From assembly GCA_033809415.1 (NCBI GenBank), contig JAPXLT010000297.1, positions 1-5,829 on the forward strand: a DNA stretch of 5,829 bases. The letters run 5' to 3'. Origin of the DNA: JAQVUB01 sp033809415 (GTDB taxonomy: Bacteria; Verrucomicrobiota; Lentisphaeria; Oligosphaerales; Oligosphaeraceae). Within the stretch, counting starts at the first letter, position 1. Every line of letters starts with the position of its first letter. The translations under genes were made by a program, and so were the position numbers. This document shows positions 1 to 5,740 of the stretch, in pieces. A model generated the notes under the pieces. It was given only the letters and a program-made list of their open reading frames with translations. It was not told where the DNA came from and searched no databases.

Positions 1-775
1 GAAAAAGCTCGAGGATTTCCAAAAATTAAAACAGGAACTGGCGTCTATCGACGAACTGGCAAAAAACGGGAAGACCTGGAAGAAACTCCTGCTTGCAGAA
101 AAAATTCTGGAGATCACGCAGCAGGTCGCCTTGGCTGAAAAAGAATTTTCCAGCGAAATGGTCAACGAAATATCCACAAGAATTCAAGACAGACTGAAAA
201 CTGCCGCTGACTTACTCGAGGAACTGTCAGATGATGTTCCGGATAAAAAGCAGCTGAGCGAAAGACAGCAAAAATTATGGACGGCCTGCCAAAATTTCGA
301 TACGTTGCAGAAATTTTCCTTTTATCGTTTGGAGCCTGCGCACATCCGGGAGTTTGACCAGGCCAAGAATGCCGCACTTGTTTCTGAATTGCCAGTTTTG
401 GTACAACTGGCCATCGAGAAGACCAATAGTTGCCTGCAAAATTTTGATTATTATGTGAACTCCCTCGATCCGCAAAAAAGCGATTTGACTTGGGACGATG
501 TCGAAAGAGCAGGAAATATCCTGAGCAGCCTGCATTTGCTCACAGCCAACATCCCGGAATCAGGACGACGCAAACAGGAAATTGACACCGCTTTGCGCAA
601 TAAAATTGACAGCATGCAGCAGGAATTGAATAAAATCCTGCTGGGCATGCAAAAAACATTCCTCGAAGGCGGACGAAAAAACCGGGAATTGCTACTGAAA
701 ATGCTCCCGCTCGCAGACCCAAAAGGACGCTGGCGTCTCTGGATCGACAAACAACTCCAGCAACTCCCCCAGTAA
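1..775 (+). CDS. Unrecognised helical/coiled-coil protein, C-terminal part (5' end outside window)
   Basis: The reading frame is open from the first full codon at position 2 to the TAA at 773-775, giving 257 visible residues. The N-terminus lies outside the window; the TTG at 131 is in frame but need not be a start. The visible protein is rich in Lys, Glu, Gln and Leu, with long helical stretches such as KKLEDFQKLKQELASIDELA and MQQELNKILLGMQKTFLEGG, and no membrane segment or recognisable catalytic motif. It ends in a Trp/Arg-containing tail, KGRWRLWIDKQLQQLPQ. I do not recognise a family. The composition suggests a coiled-coil or helical-bundle role such as scaffolding, which is inference only. 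A dispersed repeat begins 20 bases after the stop. The downstream membrane-peptide gene starts 111 bases later and is probably a separate unit. Confidence 0.8.
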   Translation, partial: KKLEDFQKLKQELASIDELAKNGKTWKKLLLAEKILEITQQVALAEKEFSSEMVNEISTRIQDRLKTAADLLEELSDDVPDKKQLSERQQKLWTACQNFDTLQKFSFYRLEPAHIREFDQAKNAALVSELPVLVQLAIEKTNSCLQNFDYYVNSLDPQKSDLTWDDVERAGNILSSLHLLTANIPESGRRKQEIDTALRNKIDSMQQELNKILLGMQKTFLEGGRKNRELLLKMLPLADPKGRWRLWIDKQLQQLPQ

Positions 776-795
776 ATAGACCGTGTCTAAAAAGG

Positions 796-822
796 TTTTT
801 AACCACGAAAGGCACGAAAAAA
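796..822 (+). repeat. Dispersed cacgaaa repeat, copy A
   Basis: The sequence is TTTTTAACCACGAAAGG followed by CACGAAAAAAC. It shares the core TTTTTAAC(C/A)ACGAAA with copies near 2451-2487 (minus) and 4737-4777 (plus). It starts 20 bases after the stop of the coiled-coil gene, in the same direction. No coding potential or mobility gene is attached. Confidence 0.75.
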
Positions 823-828
823 CTTGGC

Positions 829-857
829 GTGGGTTCCTCCGCCCACAACCCATTTTT
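829..857 (+). terminator. Possible weak intrinsic terminator
   Basis: TGGGTT at 830-835 can pair with AACCCA at 847-852 around an 11-base loop, extended by a G-T pair, and is followed directly by five T at 853-857. A competing stem, GTGGG (829-833) with CCCAC (842-846), overlaps it. The stem is short and only half GC, so termination would be weak. It would fit as the end of the coiled-coil gene's transcript, before the start at 887. Confidence 0.3.
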
Positions 858-873
858 GTCCACGGAAAACAAC

Positions 874-877
874 AGGA
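874..877 (+). promoter_or_regulatory. Ribosome binding site for the first small membrane protein
   Basis: AGGA lies nine bases before the ATG at 887. It supports that start over the in-frame TTG at 824, which falls just after the dispersed repeat and before the terminator-like hairpin. Confidence 0.5.
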
Positions 878-886
878 TCCCCCTCT

Positions 887-1087
887 ATGAATGCAAAAAA
901 ACGGTTACTGTGGTGGTGGCGCATAATTTGCAGCTGTTTTTGGGAATTGCTGCTACTCTTTCTTTTGGTTGGTCTGGCCGTGGGAGTTCGTGTAACCATT
1001 ATGGGACGCCCCATAAATTGGCAAAAACAATTACTAGAATCACTACAGAAACAGAATGTTCCCTCGCAACCTCCCTCTGAAGAATAA
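887..1087 (+). CDS. Small single-pass membrane protein, 66 residues, upstream of radical SAM gene
   Basis: The ORF starts with ATG at 887 and ends with TAA at 1085-1087. The N-terminus is short and basic (MNAKKR), then a tryptophan/cysteine cluster (WWW at 9-11, C15, C17, W19), a long hydrophobic stretch at about 21-38 (LLLLFLLVGLAVGVRVTI), and a polar tail starting IMGRPINWQKQ and ending QPPSEE. This fits one inner-membrane helix with a soluble tail; no lipobox is visible. The radical SAM gene starts 48 bases downstream, suggesting one transcript. Residues 4-14 (KKRLLWWWRII) align with residues 6-16 of the small protein after the enzyme (KERMRWGVRIL), and both carry an M-x(0-1)-G-R motif after the membrane helix, so the two look paralogous. 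I do not recognise a family. It could be a modification substrate or a membrane partner of the enzyme; both ideas are inference. Confidence 0.6.
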   Translation: MNAKKRLLWWWRIICSCFWELLLLFLLVGLAVGVRVTIMGRPINWQKQLLESLQKQNVPSQPPSEE

Positions 1088-1135
1088 ATCGAGCTTCTGA
1101 GCAATTTCTTTCCGGATCAGCCAAGATTCCTTATC

Positions 1136-1996
1136 ATGCATGTAATCCCATCCAGCGTTTCCCTCGAGATGACCTACAACTGCAACCACGCATGCAAATT
1201 TTGCAGTTGTCCATGGTTGCGCCATAGCCGGTTATATGAGCGTGAACTTTCTATTGACGAATGGAAACGCATTATCAACAATCTGGCCGACTGGGGAATT
1301 GATTCGTTGTCCTTTACCGGCGGGGAGCCTCTCTTAAAAACAGGTTTGCAGGATTTAATCACAACGACCGCCGAAAGTCGCCGTTTCAAGTTTATTTCCC
1401 TTTTCACTAATGGAACACTGCTTGACGACAATTGGTTTGATTTGCTGCGCCGCTATCAAATTCCGATTACAATAAGCCTGCCCGGAATTTTTTCGTTTAA
1501 ATCTTTGACGTCTTCTCCCATTACTTCTCGAAAAGTCATGGAAAACGTTACATCTGCCCGTCATTTGGGAATTGAGGTTAATGTCAGTATCGTTGTGACT
1601 AAAAAAAATTACTGGGAAGTTCCGCTTTGCGCCTATATCTCATATCGTTATGGTGCTTCCGCTATTCAAATTGGACCTTGCATGCCGGAAGGACGTGCCT
1701 TATATCATTCCGATTTGTGCCTTAGTGATCGTCAATTCAAACGGCTGACAAATACCGTAAATAAATTAAATTATGCATTAAAGATACCTGTTTTTTATTC
1801 GTTTGAACAAGCATGTGCCTGTTTTGATCGAAACGGCAACAGCATTCCAAACGGAACAACAGATTGCCAAGCAGGAAAAACATTTTTCGCTATCGGACCC
1901 GCAGGTGGAATCCGGAAATGCCTTCATGCCCCGGTGAATATGGGAAATATTCTTGATTGTGACCAACATACTTTCGAAAACCTGTGGAAAATGTGA
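1136..1996 (+). CDS. Radical SAM protein with truncated SPASM/Twitch-like C-terminus
   Basis: This 286-residue protein has the radical SAM cluster-binding motif CNHACKFC (Cys 16, 20, 23), which holds the 4Fe-4S cluster used to cleave S-adenosylmethionine, followed by TGGEP (61-65) and FTNGT (90-94), typical of the peptide-modifying/anSME-like group. The C-terminal part has DCQAG (C244), IGPAGGIRKC (C262) and MGNILD, matching the start of a SPASM domain that binds auxiliary Fe-S clusters. It ends right after FENLWKM, where family members usually continue to CxxC and further cysteines, so it is shorter than the usual 350-400 residues. C227 and C229 could be extra ligands. ATG 1136 is the first standard start after the preceding TAA; no clear ribosome binding site precedes it, which fits translational coupling. 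The +1 frame is open across the stop to the next gene. Substrate unknown; the flanking membrane peptides are candidates. The gene is visibly more AT-rich than rarA. Confidence 0.88.
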   Translation: MHVIPSSVSLEMTYNCNHACKFCSCPWLRHSRLYERELSIDEWKRIINNLADWGIDSLSFTGGEPLLKTGLQDLITTTAESRRFKFISLFTNGTLLDDNWFDLLRRYQIPITISLPGIFSFKSLTSSPITSRKVMENVTSARHLGIEVNVSIVVTKKNYWEVPLCAYISYRYGASAIQIGPCMPEGRALYHSDLCLSDRQFKRLTNTVNKLNYALKIPVFYSFEQACACFDRNGNSIPNGTTDCQAGKTFFAIGPAGGIRKCLHAPVNMGNILDCDQHTFENLWKM

Positions 1997-2051
1997 TTCT
2001 GTATCGGTGCATCCGGAGATGTTGAATTTCTTTTGCGAAAAACCATCAGGA

Positions 2052-2059
2052 AAAGGAGA
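2052..2059 (+). promoter_or_regulatory. Strong ribosome binding site for the second small membrane protein
   Basis: AAAGGAGA lies seven bases before the ATG at 2067. It is the best Shine-Dalgarno match seen in the window and fixes the start of the small protein, although the same frame is open further upstream to 1953. Confidence 0.7.
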
Positions 2060-2066
2060 CGCGACA

Positions 2067-2243
2067 ATGAAGCCACAATGGAAAGAAAGAATGCGTTGGG
2101 GAGTTAGGATACTCTTAGGACTCATGTTTATCTGCATAATATGCATGATTTTGCTCTCCATGGTGGGGAGAAAAATTCGCAACAGGATGATCATGGAACA
2201 CCCTGCGGGGATCCGCGCCCTCCCGGCACAGAACGGCCGATGA
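2067..2243 (+). CDS. Second small single-pass membrane protein, 58 residues as read, tail apparently out of frame
   Basis: ATG 2067 follows a strong ribosome binding site. The protein has a basic start (MKPQWKERMRW), a hydrophobic helix at about 12-34 containing CIIC (C23, C26), and then GRKIRNRMIMEHPAGIRALPAQNGR. It begins 70 bases after the radical SAM stop. Its residues 6-16 align with residues 4-14 of the small protein before the enzyme (K, R, W, R and I identical at matching positions). After GRK the -1 frame reads NSQQDDHGTPCGDPRPPGTE and on to TAA 2309-2311. That frame is proline-rich, carries a 14-codon repeat and matches the sister protein better (GRK-NSQQ versus GRPINWQKQ). The likely intended product is therefore 81 residues, with a -1 shift or a one-base error in the A run at 2171-2175. 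Function unknown; a membrane peptide acted on by the enzyme is a guess. Confidence 0.5.
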   Translation: MKPQWKERMRWGVRILLGLMFICIICMILLSMVGRKIRNRMIMEHPAGIRALPAQNGR

Positions 2244-2299
2244 TTGAACCGCCAAGCCCTCCCGACACTGTAGAACGGTCGCCGATTGAACCGCCAAGC
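2230..2299 (+). repeat. Imperfect 42-bp tandem repeat, about 1.7 units
   Basis: AGAACGG at 2230-2236 recurs at 2272-2278, followed in both units by CG, two variable bases and GATTGAACCGCCAAGC. The units differ at three of the 27 bases from GAACGG to AAGC. The period is exactly 14 codons and, in the frame that ends at 2311, encodes ER(P/S)(M/P)IEPPS twice. A multiple-of-three period supports this frame having been coding. Confidence 0.8.
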
Positions 2300-2407
2300 A
2301 ATGTACAATAAGTGCCTGCTGCGGAATATGCATGCCGGGTAAACGCTACCCCGAAGGATGATTCCAACATCGCCGATCCATCGGAGAAACCAACAGATAG
2401 ATCGTAA
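2244..2407 (+). other. Open tail in the -1 frame of the second small protein: probable frameshifted continuation or remnant
   Basis: No separate gene with its own start is supported here. The frame one base back from the 58-residue ORF is open from 2108 to the TAA at 2309-2311 and holds the Pro-rich repeat ERPMIEPPSPPDTVERSPIE. After that stop the same frame stays open to TAA 2405-2407 (VPAAEYACRVNATPKDDSNI and on), with polar composition. This may be a second part cut off by a nonsense change, or chance. From 2408 to 2450 I see nothing. Confidence 0.35.
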
Positions 2408-2450
2408 ATCCGCGTGCAATCTCATCCGTCAAAGCAACAACCCCATATAA

Positions 2451-2487
2451 ATTTTCGTGTCTTTTCGTGTCTTTTCGTTGTTAAAAA
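2451..2487 (-). repeat. Dispersed cacgaaa repeat, copy B
   Basis: On the minus strand this reads TTTTTAACAACGAAAAGACA followed by CGAAAAGACACGAAAAT, an internal period of about 10 bases (GACACGAAAA repeated). It begins 12 bases after the rarA stop in the direction of rarA transcription. It shares the 15-base core with copies A and C. Confidence 0.75.
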
Positions 2488-2499
2488 GAATTTCGGTGT

Positions 2500-4710
2500 T
2501 TACAGCTTCAATGCTCCTTTCACCAGAGCGATTGGGCTTTGCCAATGCACGGTACCTCCGCAGGGCAGGCTTTGGCGCAGGCGCAAGATATCTTCCTCGG
2601 GCAGGCCGGCTTTTTGCAGGCGGTCGGCATAGCTGCCTCGAGTGGGGGCAAACCAGCGTTCGAGCTGCGCCGGGACGAGGAGCTGTTCGCGGCTGCATGC
2701 GAGCATCTCGATATCAGTGGAAAATCCGGCTTCTTCGAGTTCCTGCGCCAGGGTTTGCTCATCCCAGGACAATATGGGTTCCTCTGTATTTGAATAAACC
2801 TTTTCCTCGGCGGCACGCACTCGCCGCAGCCAATCCTCACCGCTTTCCAAAAGACTGCTCAGGCGCTGGCCATATCGCGGAATGCTCTCGAGCAGACATA
2901 AACGCCCTCCGGGCAAAAGCAGGTCTTTGCAGATTGCTATCAGTGCCGAGCGCTCGAAGCAGCCGGACAGAATATTCCGTCCGGTGATGCAGTCGAGGCG
3001 CAGATCGGAATGCCCGGATGCCGTCAACAGTGCGGGCAAATCCGCCACCTGTCCGGTGAGAATCTGCGGTCGCCTTAACTCCGGCAGGTTGACAGCCTGC
3101 TCGTCGATCATCTGGCCAGCATGCGCAGTCTTTACCAGCGCCCAAACACCGCCTTCCGGAGTCCGACGCAACTCTTCCCAGAGCAGCAAAGGCACATCCG
3201 CCGATAAATCGAGTACCAGGCTGTGGCGTTCGAGAGCTGCCTTTTCCAGCAGTTTGTCGCGTTGCAGTTCGAGCTGATTGCCCCAAGCTTCGACCGCCCG
3301 GGCCAGCCAGCGGTCCGTCCGCTTGTCCAACGGGCTAAAAGTCAGGATTTCCGGTGGTGTCAGGCCGCCCTCGTTCTCCTGCAAAGCAGCCAATTGCAGT
3401 TCACGGCGTCGCAAAACGTCACTGGCCAGTTGCTTTTCATAGCCAATGTCGCCGGGCTGGTAAAAGATTTTTCCTTGCAGAGAAGTCGGCAGATACTGCT
3501 GTGCCACCCAATGCTCACGGTAAGCATGCGGATACTGGTAGCCTTGCCCATGCCCGAAGCCTTCCTTGTCACGGCTGGCATCGCGCAAATGATTGGGCAC
3601 TTCCCCTTCGCGTTCCTCGCCAACCAGCTTCAAGGCATCAAAAAAGCCCATCGTGGAATTCGATTTCGGAGCCGTGGCGCAGTACAGCGCCGCATGTGAC
3701 AGGGGATAATGCCCTTCCGGGAGACCAACCCGATCAAAGGCCTCCGCAGCCGCCATGACAAACGGCAGCGCGTGCGGGTCCGCCATGCCAATATCCTCAC
3801 TGGCAAAGATAATCATGCGCCGGAAAATAAAGCGGGGGTCTTCACCGGCATAAACCATTTTTGCCAGCCAGTAAAAGGCGGCATCGGGATCGGAGCCGCG
3901 CAGCGACTTGATGAAAGCGCTGATCGTATCAAAATGATAATCACCCTCACGGTCATAAAGAACAGCACGGCGCTGGATCGATTCCTCGGCAACCTCGAGT
4001 GTGATCCGGATCACGCCTTGCTCATCCGCAGGCGTCGTCTCGACCGCCAGCTCGAGGGCGTTCAGTGCCGCACGTGCATCTCCATTGGCGATCGAGGAAA
4101 GATGCTGCAAAGCCGCTTGATCGAAATCGACCGACAATTTGCCATAACCGCGCTCGATATCCTTCAGCGCTTGCAGCATAATCCGTCTGATGTCCTCATC
4201 CTGCAATGGCTTCAACTGAAAAATGCGGCTACGGCTGACCAGTGCGCGGTTGACTGTGAAATAAGGATTCTCCGTAGTGGCTCCGATCAGGATCACCGTT
4301 CCATTTTCCACCCAGGGCAGCAGGGCATCCTGTTGCGCCTTGTTCCAGCGATGCACCTCGTCAATAAATAAAATCGTGCGTTGCTGATATTCGGAAGAAC
4401 GGCGCTGCGCCCCTTGGGTAATCTCACGCAAGTCCGCGATTCCGGCCATGACCGCATTCAGGGTGACAAAGAAGCTGCTCGTGGTATGCGCGATTACGCT
4501 GGCAAGGGTCGTCTTCCCCGTACCAGGCGGGCCATAGAAGATCAGAGATGAAAGCTGATCGGCCTGAATGGCGCGCCGCAATAAGCGCCCCGGCGCCAGG
4601 ATGTGCTCCTGCCCGATATATTCGTCCAACGTGCGGGGACGCATCCTCGCGGCCAGAGGCTGCTCCTCCTTCAGGCGTTTCTCATGGGCATGCTCGAATA
4701 AAGTTTTCAT
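2500..4710 (-). CDS. rarA: RarA/MgsA-type AAA+ ATPase fused to a methyltransferase-like C-terminal domain
   Basis: This 736-residue protein matches replication-associated recombination protein A, a clamp-loader-related ATPase acting at stalled replication forks. Residues 1-50 hold the family start (RMRPRTLDEYIGQEHIL). Walker A GPPGTGKT is at 60-67, Walker B ILFIDEVH at 113-120, sensor 1 GATTENPYF at 143-151, arginine-finger region SRSR at 159-162 and sensor 2 GDARAALNALE at 210-220. The oligomerisation domain follows, with FASEDIGMADPHAL, PLSHAALYCATAPKS and GYQYPHAYREHW (to about 430). RarA usually ends near 440 residues. Here about 290 more resemble a Rossmann methyltransferase (LVLDLSADVPLLLWEELRR near 498-516; LDCITGRNILSG and LLPGGRLCLLESIPRYGQRL near 572-616), with no clear glycine-rich SAM-binding loop. 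The same fusion is annotated in cyanobacteria as RarA/unknown-domain fusion. ATG 4710 has no obvious ribosome binding site. ftsQ lies 69 bases upstream on the same strand. Confidence 0.93.
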   Translation of the reverse strand: MKTLFEHAHEKRLKEEQPLAARMRPRTLDEYIGQEHILAPGRLLRRAIQADQLSSLIFYGPPGTGKTTLASVIAHTTSSFFVTLNAVMAGIADLREITQGAQRRSSEYQQRTILFIDEVHRWNKAQQDALLPWVENGTVILIGATTENPYFTVNRALVSRSRIFQLKPLQDEDIRRIMLQALKDIERGYGKLSVDFDQAALQHLSSIANGDARAALNALELAVETTPADEQGVIRITLEVAEESIQRRAVLYDREGDYHFDTISAFIKSLRGSDPDAAFYWLAKMVYAGEDPRFIFRRMIIFASEDIGMADPHALPFVMAAAEAFDRVGLPEGHYPLSHAALYCATAPKSNSTMGFFDALKLVGEEREGEVPNHLRDASRDKEGFGHGQGYQYPHAYREHWVAQQYLPTSLQGKIFYQPGDIGYEKQLASDVLRRRELQLAALQENEGGLTPPEILTFSPLDKRTDRWLARAVEAWGNQLELQRDKLLEKAALERHSLVLDLSADVPLLLWEELRRTPEGGVWALVKTAHAGQMIDEQAVNLPELRRPQILTGQVADLPALLTASGHSDLRLDCITGRNILSGCFERSALIAICKDLLLPGGRLCLLESIPRYGQRLSSLLESGEDWLRRVRAAEEKVYSNTEEPILSWDEQTLAQELEEAGFSTDIEMLACSREQLLVPAQLERWFAPTRGSYADRLQKAGLPEEDILRLRQSLPCGGTVHWQSPIALVKGALKL

Positions 4711-4736
4711 GCAAAACCGTAATGCGCCAGCAACAA

Positions 4737-4777
4737 TTTTTTAACAACGAAAGACACTAACTGACACGAAAAACACG
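4737..4777 (+). repeat. Dispersed cacgaaa repeat, copy C
   Basis: The sequence TTTTTAACAACGAAAGACAC is followed by taactGACACGAAAAACACG. It fills most of the 69-base gap between ftsQ and rarA, on the strand opposite to both. Since the two genes appear co-directional, the repeat would be transcribed as its complement if they share an mRNA. Confidence 0.75.
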
Positions 4778-4779
4778 GT

Positions 4780-5625
4780 TCAGGGGCGTACTGGCACATT
4801 TTTTTCGTAGCTGACATCAATATAGCTGATCGTCTGTCCAGATTCCATGCGCAGTTTGACGATATGCTTCAAACGGTCAAGGCACTGTGCAATATGATCC
4901 AGCGAAACAATCACCTGCGCACTCTGGCGGAAAACTCCGCGTTCATTCAGGCGCAGAATCAGCTGATGATCAGCCTGGTTAAGCTGAATCAGGAAAACAT
5001 CGTAATAAATCCCTTCCGGACGAACCGCCAGCTGATTAAGCAAGTATAAGGCACCCAGTAAAAAAGTATTCTCTGTGCGCTCGCCAATTTTCAGATTGCC
5101 TGGATTTGGAATATGATTGATGATCGGCAACTTACTGGTAGCTCCTTTCATGTTTCCGGGCAGAACCACACCATGCCGGTCAAGACTCATGGAAGGAAGG
5201 CCGAGGCTGCCGGGAAAATGCAGATAGGCCACCGGAACGCGTTCCACCAGAGTCACTTGTAGCGTATCGGGATAAATCCGCCGCACACGCACTTCGCCGA
5301 CTATAGGCTCTTTCAAAAAACGCTGGCGTATTTCTCTCAGCGGTAGCAATGGCAACGTATAACGGCCACTTTCCACCCCCATCTCACTGAGAATAGTGAT
5401 AATCCTCGAGCTTGAAAAATTATCCGTCTGGCTAGTTTCGATTTTTTTCAGCTGAAACAATGGATTATTATAATACAGCTTCTTGCGGCAAAAACTGACC
5501 GCGCCCAACAGCAGCAGCACCGCCAGCAAAAAAGGCAAAGCCCTGAGCAGCATAAGCCCCCAGATACTGGGTTTCTTTCTCTCATTGCGGGCTTCAACCG
5601 CCAGTCTTTCTTTTCGCTTCGCCAT
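4780..5625 (-). CDS. ftsQ: Cell division protein FtsQ (POTRA-containing, single-pass)
   Basis: This 281-residue protein has the FtsQ/DivIB layout: a basic cytoplasmic N-terminus (MAKRKERLAVEARNERKKPS), one membrane helix at about 22-45 (LMLLRALPFLLAVLLLLGAV), a POTRA domain from about 56 to 130 (LFQLKKIETSQ, then IVGEVRVRRIYPDTLQVTLV and ERVPVAYLH), and a beta domain to the end (SLDRHGVVLPG; ISYIDVSYEKNVPVRP). FtsQ is an inner-membrane divisome protein that recruits FtsB/FtsL; its POTRA domain lies in the periplasm. The pattern hydrophobic-P-x-T-L-x-V-x-V-x-ER-x-P-V-A is the clearest family signature. ATG 5625 is preceded by a modest GGAA eight bases upstream. Usually the gene lies in the dcw cluster between murB/ddl and ftsA; here rarA follows and tandem repeats precede it, so it has left the cluster or is at its edge. 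FtsQ sequences diverge greatly, so the call rests on architecture and the POTRA end motif. Confidence 0.85.
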   Translation of the reverse strand: MAKRKERLAVEARNERKKPSIWGLMLLRALPFLLAVLLLLGAVSFCRKKLYYNNPLFQLKKIETSQTDNFSSSRIITILSEMGVESGRYTLPLLPLREIRQRFLKEPIVGEVRVRRIYPDTLQVTLVERVPVAYLHFPGSLGLPSMSLDRHGVVLPGNMKGATSKLPIINHIPNPGNLKIGERTENTFLLGALYLLNQLAVRPEGIYYDVFLIQLNQADHQLILRLNERGVFRQSAQVIVSLDHIAQCLDRLKHIVKLRMESGQTISYIDVSYEKNVPVRP

Positions 5626-5660
5626 TAGCTTTATTCCAGATTTCTAAAAGGGGACAGGTG

Positions 5661-5681
5661 GTGCGTGGTGCGTAGTGCGGG
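5661..5681 (+). repeat. 7-bp tandem repeat, three units
   Basis: GTGCGTG, GTGCGTA and GTGCGGG follow one another directly. They start 36 bases upstream of the ftsQ start codon, just beyond a GGGGACAGGTG string at 5651-5661. This is the first of three different short arrays in this intergenic region. Confidence 0.8.
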
Positions 5682-5691
5682 TCGGACGAAA

Positions 5692-5724
5692 GTGGACATT
5701 GTGGACATTGTGGACATTGTGGAC
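5692..5724 (+). repeat. 9-bp tandem repeat GTGGACATT, 3.7 units
   Basis: Three exact copies of GTGGACATT at 5692-5718 are followed by a partial GTGGAC. The unit is a multiple of three, so it produces repetitive short peptides in all frames, but no start or conserved protein is associated. It is unrelated in sequence to the arrays on either side. Confidence 0.9.
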
Positions 5725-5740
5725 AGAGGAAGAGCGTCTA

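Noticed and set aside
824..886. Upstream TTG start for the first small membrane protein
   Set aside because: It would add 21 residues encoded largely by the sequence forming the terminator-like hairpin, next to the dispersed repeat. ATG 887 has an AGGA at good spacing and gives a normal basic N-terminus before the hydrophobic segment.
1994..1996. TGA at the end of the radical SAM gene as selenocysteine
   Set aside because: Read-through would give FCIGASGDVEFLLRKTIRKR and so on, which does not resemble a SPASM ending, and I see no convincing stem-loop directly after the TGA.
2205..2216. GCGGGGATCCGC inverted repeat
   Set aside because: A four-base stem with no T run, inside a probable coding tail; too short to support a terminator or operator call.
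1778..2425. Long 215-codon ORF on the minus strand
   Set aside because: It is antisense to the C-terminal half of the radical SAM gene, which has clear family motifs, and its internal AWRF-RRPF repeat is just the 42-bp repeat read backwards. No family features or ribosome binding site.
2457..2987. 176-codon plus-strand ORF starting in the repeat
   Set aside because: It begins inside dispersed repeat copy B and runs antisense to the 3' part of rarA; Arg/Ala-rich shadow composition with no motif.
3709..4371. 220-codon plus-strand ORF
   Set aside because: It lies entirely opposite the AAA+ core of rarA, whose motifs are continuous across it. It is an antisense shadow in GC-rich coding DNA.
5692..5724. 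GTGGACATT units as DnaA boxes or plasmid iterons
   Set aside because: TGTGGACAT matches the DnaA box complement TGTGGATAA at only seven of nine bases. Head-to-tail 9-bp spacing and the lack of any replication initiator gene argue for a simple slippage array.
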